Part shown: piece after piece, positions 47,901 to 57,444 of the stretch
Position numbering within the stretch: position 1 is the stretch's first letter
Layout of the letters: each line of letters opens with the position of its first letter
Origin: Sciurus carolinensis
Taxonomy: Eukaryota; Chordata; Mammalia; Rodentia; Sciuridae
Assembly (NCBI RefSeq): GCF_902686445.1
Contig: NW_025920104.1
Span: 3,286,001 to 3,350,000 of the forward strand
DNA length: 64,000 bases
Direction: 5' to 3'
Translations under genes and position numbers: made by a program
Notes under the pieces: model-generated
Seen by the model: the letters and a program-made list of their open reading frames with translations, nothing else
What the model was told of the DNA's origin: nothing
Databases searched by the model: none

Positions 47901-50254
47901 GTAAATGACTATAGAAGCTTATTTTCAGGTAATACTTCAATTAGTTTTAATTTACTTGATTTTGTTTATATAATCTTTATAAAATATCTTGCAGAGATTT
48001 TGATAAGAGTAACATTAAACTTGTATATCAAATTGAGAATTGCCTTTTTAATTGTGTTGCATCTTCCAATTTATGAACACAAATCATCTCACTTATTTAG
48101 AACTTTAATTTCTTTCATTGGCACTGTAGGTTTCTGCATAGAATTCCTCATGAGTTTTCTGCCTAGTATTTGTGATTTTAATAAGTATTCTTTTAAATTT
48201 TGATGTCCATGTTTGTCAATAGCATATAAAAATAATTGATTTTTGTTGTTTTTTATTTTGTGTCCTGTGACTTAGACCTTAGTTTCAGAAATTTCTTAGA
48301 CTTCTTGGGATTTCCTACATAGATAGTCATGTTACCTCAAATATAAACATGGTAGATTTTGTTTGTTTTCCTTTTTAATATGTATACCATTAGTTCCTTT
48401 TCATCATTTATTGCATTAGCTAGAATTTCTAGCACTATACTGATTATACATGGTGGTGAGAGCAAATATCTTTGCCTTGTTCTCAACCTTAGGGGGCACC
48501 ATTTAGTCTTTTGTCATTAAGCAAACATTATCATAGTAGTTTTATAGATGATGTTTTAAGATGTGTTAATTCCCCTCATTTCCTATTTTTCAGAGGTTTT
48601 ATAATGAATGGGTTTATTATTGAGTTTTTTTCAAATGAATTTTTTATATTGATTGGTAAGGTCATAAAATGTTTTTCATCTTTAGCTGCTTAATATGGTA
48701 GATTACATTAGATTTTTAAGCCTTGAATCAGCTGTGCATCCCTGACATGAACCCGATTTGGTTATGTTTAATTCTTGCTTATTGATAAATTCTATATGTT
48801 TGTATTTTGTTAAGGATTCTTCATTTACATTTATGAGGAATATTGGTCTGTGGTTTTCTTTGTTTTGAGCTTTGGTTTTGTATCAGGGTAATGTTACATT
48901 TATAAAAATGGTAATTATCTCATCTGGAAGAAATTTTGTAGAGTTAGTGTTAATTCTTTAAATATTGAGTAGACTTCTGCAAGTGAGTAGTTTGGGCCTA
49001 GAGATTTCTTTTTTGGGGGGAGTTAAATTTTGAATTTTTCTTAATAGTTATAGGACTATTCTAATTATATAATTATACAATTATAACTCATTAGTGACTT
49101 CTAGTTTGTGCTTTGTGAGGAACTTAACCATTTTGTCTACACAAATATATGTGTAAACTTTATCACAATATTTTTTTTGAAATCTTCAGTGTCTATTGAG
49201 ATAGCCCTACTTTATTCCAGATATAAAAATTGGGTTTTTTTTCCCCTAGAAGTTTGTCTTTTTCATTGTTCTTTCAGAGAAGTATCTTTTCCTTTTGTTG
49301 ATTGTTTTGTCATTTTTTTGTTCTCAATTTTGTTGATTTCTTCATGCTATTATTTTCTTGCTTCTCCTTGCTCTGAGTTTATTATGCTCTACCTTTTCTA
49401 GGTTACTGAATTAAAAAGTTATTGATTCAAGAATTTTCCTCTTTAATACATTTATTAATTTGTGCTATTTTTCCATCCATTCTGCATTAATCATGTCCTA
49501 CAGATTTTGATATGTTTTATTTTTATATCATGACCCATTAATTATTTAGTCTGTTATAGGTCTTTCTGTCCTTCAGGTTTGGTTGTTTTGTTGATAATCA
49601 TAAGTTGTTTTATATCCTCATTGATATTTTATCAAGTATTATCAATTGTTAAGAGGTGGTTTTGAATATCTCAAAATGTATAATGCATTCTACTGTCATG
49701 TGCAACTAATTAGAATAAAATTTTTAAAAATTGAAAAAATTAGTCTCTAGCATTAGTAGTAAATTTGCTTTTCTTATTTCCATCCATTTTTATCTCACAT
49801 ACTATATCTCTGTTGCTCAGTTCATATACACTTAGGATTGTTTTGTCTTCTTGATAGATTGACCCTTTTATTTTTACATAAAGTCCTTTTTTGGTCATTT
49901 TTTGCCCATGAAATCATTTTAACTGATATTAATAACCATTTCTGCTCTCATTTGATTCATATTCTCATGATATATTTTTCAATTTTTTTTTAACTTTTGA
50001 CCTGCATATATTCTTATACTTGAAATGAGTTTTTATAGGCAGCATAGGATTGGGTTATGTTTGTAAATCAGTTTTTTCAATCTTTGTATTTTATTTGGTA
50101 TTTAATTTGTACACGGTAGGGTTTAAACTGTCACCTTATTTCTTGTTTTATCTGTTCATCTTTTTGGTTTCTTTTTTCTACTGTCTTGTGGGTTACTAGA
50201 ACATTTTTTAGAATTCCATTTTCATTTATCTATAATCTTTTGGTATCTCTCTCT

Positions 50255-50335
50255 CTCTCATGCTGGGGATTGAACCCACTGCCCTGTGCTTGTGAGGCAA
50301 GCACTATACCAACTGAGCTATGTCCCCAGCCCCCA
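50255..50335 (-). repeat. ID SINE, antisense
   Basis: A short TC run, then ATGCTGGGGATTGAACCCAC, GCTTGTGAGGCAAGCAC and GAGCTATGTCCCCAGCCCC. Confidence 0.92.
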
Positions 50336-50494
50336 AGGGGTATATCTCTTTGTTTAGCTTCTTAGTAGTTTTTGGTATAATATTATATATGAATCACTTA
50401 TTCTAATCGGTACCATCATTTTACCAGTTTTGAGTAAAATAGAGATGACATTTCTTAACCTCCCTCATCTAAAATATAATCATGCTAAGTATTT

Positions 50495-50685
50495 CTGTAG
50501 CTGGACATGATGGTCTATGCCTGTAATCCCAGCATGGACTTGAGAGATTGAGGCAGAAGGATCTTGAGTTCAAATGCAACCTCAGCAACTTAGTAAGAAC
50601 CTGTCTCTAACAAAATATAAAAGAAAGACCTGGGGATCTGGGTAGGTGGTTAAGTACCCCTGGCATTGTACAAAAAAAATTTAAA
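50495..50685 (+). repeat. B1-dID SINE, sense
   Basis: B1 head (AGCTGGACATGATGGTCTAT, GCCTGTAATCCCAGCATGG) followed by a degenerate dID tail (CCTGGGGATCTGGGTAGG) and a short A-run. Confidence 0.88.
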
Positions 50686-51724
50686 AGAACTGCATGAGAT
50701 AATGTTATTGTTTTTGCTTCACCCAAACAGGTTTATAAACTCAAGAAGAGTAAAAGAGTATACTGTATATTTTTGTTTTTTGTGTTCTTCCTGGTGTTCT
50801 TTTAGCCTTTCCTTCTGTTTAAAAGAACTTTATTATTTTAGAGTATATCTGCTGCTGACAGATTCTCCTCTTTTCTTCATTTTAATGTACTGAATTTTCT
50901 TTCATTTTTGAAGAATATTTGCACTGTGAATTGGATTTTGGTGAGAGCTTCTTTTTTGGATACGTAGAAATGTGCCAGTTCCTTCTCACCTCCATTGTTT
51001 CTAATAAGAAATCTATTGTCATTTGGGTTATTTTCCCCATACATGTAATATAGAGTATCATTTCTCTTTTTTTGCTACTTTTCATAAGTTTGACAATGAT
51101 AGGTCTTAGTGTTGATCTCTTTAGATTTATTTTTGGATTTGTTCAACTTCTTTAGTCTCTACGTGTATTTTTTGCCATGGCTGGGATGTTTTTAGCCATT
51201 GTTTCTCAAGTATTTTTTTAGCTCCCTGATTTTGCTTTCCTTTGAGGACTCTATGACATAGCTATTAAATTTCTTGTTATACTATTAATTCCTCAACATA
51301 TTTATTTGCTTTTCAGTTTAGTTTGGTTGTTCAGATTAACTGTTTTCTGTTTCTTTACTTTCTATTTAATTCTTTCTCTATCCCCTTCATACTGCTGCCC
51401 AGGTTGTGTTTATTATTATTGTGTTCATTTTATTTCCAGTTCTAAATTTCCCACATGGTTTTTCTTCTATATTTAAATTTGTTAAGACTTTCAGTTCAAT
51501 GAGATTTTCTAAAAGTGTTTATAATTCCTCATTTTATCAGAGCTGTGTTAAATTCTTTGTTGGATAATTGTAATATTTTGTCATATACTGGGATTCCAAG
51601 TATTGATTCTCTTTTTACATTTGGTTTTGAGACTTTCCTTATTTTTGGTGTGGTGAATGTACATTTTCAGCCAATATTGGTTGCAGATATTGGTGAAGCC
51701 TCAATAATTTAAAAAAATAAAATT

Positions 51725-52825
51725 TGTGGTTTTTTACTTTTCTTCAATTAAAGAGAAATAGTGTCCACACTTATTTGAAAAGTGAAGAACAATTTTCCTA
51801 TTATAAAAGTAGTATAAAGCATTAGAAATTTTTAAACAAAAATAAGAATTCCTTAATCTTGTCATTTTAATATTTTTACTACACTAGTCTTGAAATATTT
51901 AATTTTAAATTGAGATTTTAACTCTCATGTATTACTTTTTCCTAATGATATTATACTCTTGTTAGCAATGTATTTGAAATAGATTACACTGTTTGTACCA
52001 CCCAGTCATTTGGCATTTGATACTCAAAATCTCAGTATATATGTTTGTAATTTAAGAGTTGAAGCTTGTTATGTGCATAGCAGGATTAATATTGAGTCAG
52101 GAATTGTTCACAAATCCCCTTTCAGGGGCAGGTAACTACTATAAACTCAGTGACATGGGACTGAAGAATTAGAATCATAAACAAAAGGAAAATTTAAGTT
52201 ATTTCTTAGTCTGGCTTAGCAAAGCATACTCTCTGCAGCAGTCTGAAATGGTTTTCCTTCAATTGATTCTTGGTGAACATATGGAATACCATTAGATTAT
52301 TTTATTTTAGAGGTAATTTTTTCTATGTCATTATTCCAATTTTGCCTACTTTCTTGTTTCAGTTTGTTCTCCATGGAAATTTTCTGATTCTATCCTAGTG
52401 TTTTAATCTTTTGAGATTGTTCACATTTCAGACTCACTGAGGACATTTATAGTCAGATTAGACTGAAAACAGTAAGATTAGAGATGGTCATTTTCTAACC
52501 AAATACAGTAAGATACACCTGAGAGACTGATAGTCAGTGATTGTGGAGCAATGGTGAACAAAGAACAGGCAGTCCACTTCTCTTCCTTTGATGATTCTCT
52601 TCCAGAAATATAGCTTGATCTTATGTTTTTACATGTTTTAGAAAAATACACATACTTAAGATTCTTTTCAGTTGAATGTAACCTTTCAGTTTTGCATGTT
52701 TTCAATTGATTTTTTTTAATTAACAATCAATTCATTTACTTTTAGTTCATTTATTTGATTGCAGTATTTAAAATAAATGTTTCCTGAGCATGAGCAATTA
52801 CACTAAGATTGTACATATTTTTAAT
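51725..52825. other. Intron-like sequence, no feature recognised
   Basis: AT-rich; no gene or clear repeat was seen. Confidence 0.5.
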
Positions 52826-52827
52826 AG

Positions 52828-53017
52828 CATTCAACCATGACATCAACATTAAGACTGGGTGAAGATAGATTTAAAGGAGTGGTAATTAAAGGAATTCAGG
52901 ATAATTCTTCAGAACATTCTGTGGAAAATAAACCAAAGATAGCTGCTCTCTTCAAGAACTCCAATTTGCCATTGAGATTTTTGTCAACCTTAATTGTTCT
53001 CAAGACAGTCACTCAAG
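52828..53017 (+). pseudogene. CCDC138: CCDC138-like exon i, open
   Basis: Acceptor TTAATAG|CAT and donor ACTCAAG|GTAAGC bound 190 bp, open throughout (63 codons plus one base). It encodes HSTMTSTLRLGEDRFKGVV, KGIQDNSSEHSVENKPK and NSNLPLRFLSTLIVLKTVTQ. It matches CCDC138 closely, with one arginine codon missing in frame (LRLGED). It is the best preserved exon of the set and the last one found. Further C-terminal exons were not recognised in the remaining 11 kb and may lie beyond the window. Confidence 0.9.
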
Positions 53018-53337
53018 GTAAGCTTTCAAGCATGCTTACAGAATAATTATTAGTAACTAGGAGAGATAACCATATATTAAAGCAATTATTTATAATCAAA
53101 TATGTTTTAAGTTTTCAGCAAGAGATTTTGGCTTATTTCATAATGGTGCCACATTATTTAAAATCAAATTTTATTTGATGAGAACAAAGTCTTTTGTGTT
53201 GCTTCTTCTTCCCAGAAGTCAGTGTTGATCCTCTTAGATAATGTTCTAATAGCACGCTTCACTTAAATTTTTTGGGTTATTTGCCACATAAATTGGCAAA
53301 TAAAATAGTTTTTTTTTTATTTTCTGTTAGACAACAA

Positions 53338-53520
53338 AGTTGACAAACTATAGCTTATACAGCATATCAGCTCCACCATCTGTTTTGTTAATAAAATTTT
53401 CTCACACAGCCATGCTTGTTCTTAATGTCTTATCTGACTCTTTTTGCCTTTGAACAGCAGAGATGAGTAGTTGGTAACAGACTGTATAGTTTATAAAATT
53501 TATGAAATTACCTGGTCCTA
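53338..53520 (-). mobile_element. Ancient DNA-transposon-like (hAT?) remnant
   Basis: GTTGACAAACTATAGCTTAT, GTTAATAAAATTTTCTCACA, CACAGCCATGCTTGTTC and GAGTAGTTGGTAACAGACTG resemble a widespread mammalian non-autonomous hAT family. The name rests on memory of the consensus, and the strand is nominal. Confidence 0.5.
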
Positions 53521-53766
53521 TTCCAAAAAAGCTTCTCAATCCTGCAGTAATTAGCTTACTGAGGATAAAAACTTATTTTGTTTATCCATCCATACATAGC
53601 ATAGTGCTTGGTGTATAAGAATGAATTTATTGATATATGAAGAAATGAATCAAATATAATGTTACATGCACAAAATCTGGGCTCAATCCCCAGCAGTGCA
53701 AAGGAAAGAAGAAATGGAGGTGGCAAAAGAGAAAGAATGAAATGCTTCATCTAAAGATGACCATAA

Positions 53767-53897
53767 TTTTTTCCTCCATTACTAGGAATTGCTTAGGAGT
53801 TTGCTAAGTTACTGAGGCTGTCCTTGAACTTGCCATCCTCTTGTCTCAGCCTCATGAGTTGCTGGGGCTATAGTCATGTGCCACTGTGCCTGCCCAT
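53767..53897 (-). repeat. B1-type SINE, antisense
   Basis: Contains TTGCTAAGTTACTGAGGCTG, TCTTGTCTCAGCCTCATGAG and TGCCACTGTGCCTGCCC. Confidence 0.85.
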
Positions 53898-53917
53898 TTA
53901 TTTTTTTGGTTGTTTAA

Positions 53918-54050
53918 TGAGCAAACTCCTTAGCAACTTAGTGAGACCCTGTCTCAAAATTGTACAAAAAATTTCAAAAGGCTTGGGATACAACTCAGTG
54001 GTAAAGAATCCTTGGGTTAAATTCCCAGTACCAAACACACACACAAAAAG
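53918..54050 (+). repeat. B1-dID SINE, sense, 5'-truncated
   Basis: AGCAACTTAGTGAGACCCTG (B1 end), then GGCTTGGGATACAACTCAGT and GGTTAAATTCCCAGTACC (dID), ending in an ACACACAC tail. It faces the antisense B1 immediately upstream. Confidence 0.85.
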
Positions 54051-54054
54051 AGAA

Positions 54055-54585
54055 ATCCTAATCATTCTCATTCTGTATAAAGTAGTAAGCACTTCCAATC
54101 CTGGCTGACTATACCTCAGCCCACAGCAAAATGCAAACAAAAAGTTCTCAAACATCTGCTGCTTAACTAAACAAGATCTATGAATATAACTCTTCAGAGA
54201 GAAACAGATACAGGATTTCTCTCTACATCAAATCTCATAGAAGATGAGACTAAGCAAGCCATTTCCTAAGGCAAAATTATTGATATCCAAGGCTCCCAAG
54301 CTGGAATAGATAAAGGGAAAAGAATTTGTTGGAGTATTGAACCAAGGAAAGGAACCCTCCATTCCTTATTTACATCATCACTCTACTTTAGGAAACTATC
54401 TTAGACTATTCTAAGATTTTAAACTACTTCCATCCTCTTTCCCTTTCAAGTAAATACCATTTCCAAAGCAACCTTTCTTAAAAATGCTTTATGCATATTC
54501 TCTGATAATATTTCAACAATTCCTCACATCATCCAAAATCTCTGACAATCTGGCTCCATCTTAACATCCAGTAAGATCAAAAACA
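54055..54585. other. Unrecognised sequence
   Basis: No coding or repeat signal that I can name. Confidence 0.45.
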
Positions 54586-54588
54586 ATC

Positions 54589-54772
54589 AGCTGGGTGCAG
54601 TGGCACACACATGATCCCAGCTGGTTGAGTGGCTGAGACAAAGACTGCCTGGGCAACTCATTAAGGCCCTATCTCAAGATGAAATAAAAAGGGCTGGGAA
54701 TAAAGCTCACTGGTAGAGGACTTGTCCAACCACAGGTGAGGCCCTGGGTTAAATATCTAGTATTATGGGGTG
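54589..54772 (+). repeat. B1-dID SINE, sense
   Basis: CAGCTGGGTGCAGTGGCACA and CTGCCTGGGCAACTCATTAA (B1), then AGGGCTGGGAATAAAGCTCA and GAGGCCCTGGGTTAAATAT (dID). Confidence 0.9.
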
Positions 54773-54774
54773 GG

Positions 54775-55788
54775 AGGTGGGGGAAAGAAACTAAAATTCA
54801 GTGGTTGATTGCTATTGTTCCCATCCCATTCTCAAACCAAATATATCAGATACTTTCTTGTGGAAATGCCTAAGCCTCTTTCTCCTCTGCTCTTCTTTGC
54901 TATAAAGCTCTGATAAATAAGCTTTACAGATCACTTCTACTGATACTTTGAACATGCTGTTATACTATTCTCTCTCTACTTATGCATAAACCATGAAGAA
55001 AAAATAAGAAATCTTATGTCCCTTTTTTCAACACAGCCCCTGAAAAGTCAATTACTTTTGCTGTTAAGAGCAAAATTCAGTGTAGCATGTCCAATTAGAA
55101 TCAGAACAAACCAGACCTCTTAATATAAGCTATGGAAAAATAAGACTGAAATGGCTAGAAATAACCACTTTTCCCCACTATCTAACTCTACCTTATTTTG
55201 CTTTACAGTTTTCCCTGTTAATCAAAGTCCAACATTATGCCACATCTGCCTCTCTACTTTTCTAAAACTGGGGATAGATAATGCATTATTTTGGACTTTA
55301 TAATTATATAAAACTAAAAATCATACATTTAACAATGTTATAATTTTATCAATGCTTAAAAATGCACATATGTGAATAAAACTTCCAAGAATTGAAAAAG
55401 AGGGCAAAAAAGTTTTGATTCTTTGAACAAACATCTGAATAAACTCAAAGAATTCAGTTGTTGCCTGACCAAGTCTCTCTCATCAAATTAAGAACTAAGA
55501 AAATAATGAAGTCCAAAATCAGCTTCAACTTGGTTTGTTTTCTAGCATATTTCTTCATTCTCCTTATAATTCAATTCAAATACTCTTAAGAACCAATCAC
55601 TATATGCCAACCACTAAACAAGATATTTTGAGGTACCTTAAAAATAATGTCAGCACTAGGCATTTTATAGACAATTTTTATTCAACCTCTTTAAACATTT
55701 CTTGAAAAAAAGGGTCAAAGAAAATGGAGAGTGAAAAATATCAAAAATTTTAATTTTAATAATGGAGGATGGTGATATTAACTAAAAT
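54775..55788. other. Unrecognised AT-rich sequence
   Basis: No gene or nameable repeat was seen. Confidence 0.45.
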
Positions 55789-55789
55789 A

Positions 55790-55845
55790 GGTGCCAGAAA
55801 CAGTGGTACATACCTGTATTCCCAGTGGCTTGAGAGGTAAGGCAG
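55790..55845 (+). repeat. SINE (B1-dID), left part, split by the provirus
   Basis: GAAACAGTGGTACATACCTG and TATTCCCAGTGGCTTGAGAG are the B1 head. The element continues at 62886 after the proviral insertion. Confidence 0.85.
55840..55845. repeat. Target-site duplication, left copy (AGGCAG)
   Basis: The six bases AGGCAG directly before the first LTR base are repeated at 62880-62885. Six bases is the usual duplication for betaretroviral/ERVK integrases. Confidence 0.9.
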
Positions 55846-56330
55846 TGTCGCGTCCCCTCTGCCCGCAGAGAGAGACACGGCAAACGTCTGAAGCTTTGGA
55901 AGTTTATTGTGCACAGGTTCTTTCCTACGCTTCTCTTACCCCTAACTTCTTCGCACTTTCAGCTTCCCTTTTCCCAGCTCCTTCCACTCCCGCGTACTTC
56001 CTCCTTCCAGCTCCGCTCCCGCTGCTGCCGCGGCCGCCATCGTCGCCGCCAGTTCTTCCGCTTCTTCCGTCCCTTCCTCAGCTTCTCCTCTACTCTCCCA
56101 CCCACCAGGCTTATATACACTTCAGTCAATCAGGGGAGAGTACACAAGATAAACGCGGACAGCTGCAGGCACAGGACGGGTGCACGAGGGGGGGGCATGC
56201 TCTAGTCACATCATTAACTAGCCAATTATTGGAATTCGCTGGTTGTTTACTGTATAGCTGGCCGCCTCTGGCTCAGCGTCAGGCGCCATCTTGACCACGC
56301 CCGAGGCTGGGGTTCCCGGAAAACCCCACA
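55846..56330 (-). repeat. Proviral 3' LTR (485 bp)
   Basis: On the minus strand it begins TGTGGGGTTTTCCGGG and ends GCGACA. A TATATAA box lies at 56111-56117 and the AATAAA signal at 55903-55908. The only difference from the other LTR is at 56285 (G on the + strand; A at 62834). Confidence 0.97.
55903..55908 (-). terminator. Polyadenylation signal AATAAA in 3' LTR
   Basis: AATAAA on the minus strand, about 200 bases after the TATA box and 57 bases before the LTR end, fits the R/U5 boundary of a short-U5 class II LTR. Confidence 0.8.
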
Positions 56331-56343
56331 GATCCCCCTTCTT
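56331..56343 (-). other. Polypurine tract for plus-strand priming
   Basis: AAGAAGGGGGATC on the minus strand directly abuts the first base of the 3' LTR. Such tracts resist RNase H and prime plus-strand DNA synthesis. Confidence 0.9.
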
Positions 56344-56559
56344 TAATATTAAACTAAGGCTCGGGACCGTGTCTGTCTTAGGCTGAGTGGTCAGCATATG
56401 TCCTTACCCGTCATCAGAGCCTGCAGAGCATGCTGCAGCTCCTGTCTTAGGTTGGTACACAGCCACCTCCTTCATTACCCATCCTTGACTACCGATCCAG
56501 CATCAAGAGCCATACTAATGGGGGGCTGTCGGCCTTTAGGGCGGTCATGGCCTGATGAA

Positions 56560-57100
56560 AAATAATTTGATCTCTCTATTGGCTAGTTTGCAGATGCATG
56601 TCAAAACGAATGAAGAGAAGAAGGCCAAGGCAGAGGGGTACCACCATAGCTCCTAAGCTTGCCCACTGTTTGACAATTCTATAAACAGAAGAGGAACCTT
56701 ATAGCCATATCAAATACAGAAACAATATACATCCCAATAGAGTTACAACATGGGTAACACAAAGCAGCTCTCAGGGAATAAACGCATCCCAGTCCCAAAA
56801 GTTCTTGCAAAGCATCCACTTGTTCTTATAATGAGTCCACTCTCTGATAGAGTCTCTATGGTCTGAAAGGCTGCAACTGCATTCTTGGCCGAATAATCAT
56901 TGTTGTGGTTGTGTCAATGCTGCTACTGCAAGGACTGTGGTGGCAGTGATCACGGCTGCTGCAATGTCAAAGCCTCTTCTGTTTCTTGATAATAGCACTG
57001 GCAATTCTATATCTGCAACAGAAACTAGGACTGGTAGGAAGATAGAAATGTGCAAATTGCACAGATGGCAAAAGAACCATTCCAGTATTGTGAGAGATAG
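56560..57100 (-). pseudogene. env remnant (surface/transmembrane junction and TM), decayed
   Basis: Between the end of pol and the polypurine tract only about 1.1 kb remains, too little for a full env. On the minus strand at about 57090-56905 an open piece contains a basic cleavage-like motif (SRNRRG) followed by an alanine-rich hydrophobic stretch (FDIAAAVITATT) typical of a retroviral fusion peptide, and then a stop. Further on, at about 56660-56610, a second hydrophobic stretch (VVPLCLGLLLFI) looks like the membrane anchor. Stops and frame changes lie between, and nearly all of the surface subunit is absent. It cannot encode a functional envelope. That it is env-derived is inference from motif order and position. 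Confidence 0.7.
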
Positions 57101-57444
57101 GACACAGTCAATGAACAGTTAAGAGGTGTTATTAGAAATGTTAGTTGGTAGAAACATAAAAAAGAGAAAATACACAAGCTGACGTAGGAGGAAAAGCAAT
57201 ATCACAGCTAGGGTCAGCAGAACAAGTTGCTCTACTCTGGGTCTGATTTGTAGTATGATTCCAACGGCAAAGTGCAGAAATTCCTCCTGTTAAGGCAAAG
57301 AAAGGCTAGAAATATCCTTGTCACCAAAAATAGCACGACCTGAAAAATCATCAGTAGAATTGACAGACTTGTAGAAGGATTGGTGAAAAGCAAGAAAAGG
57401 AGGGATAAAAAATATGTTAGTCAGAAATGAAAAATATGGCCAGG

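Larger units (their letters stand above)
47930..51720 (-). mobile_element. Ancient L1M element, antisense, interrupted by SINEs
   Basis: Degenerate minus-strand L1 ORF2 (GTGGTGAGAGCAAATATCTT, CCTTGTTCTCAACCTTAGG, TTTGATATGTTTTATTTTTA) continues to ORF1-like sequence near 51.3 kb. It is interrupted by an ID SINE (50255) and a B1-dID (50495). It has no long ORF. Confidence 0.75.

Noticed and set aside
55791..56294. Open frames of up to 167 codons on the + strand across the LTR, and their copies at 62445-62843
   Set aside because: They lie antisense to the proviral U3/R region, are proline/serine/leucine-rich because of GC-rich LTR sequence, occur in both LTR copies and match no known domain.
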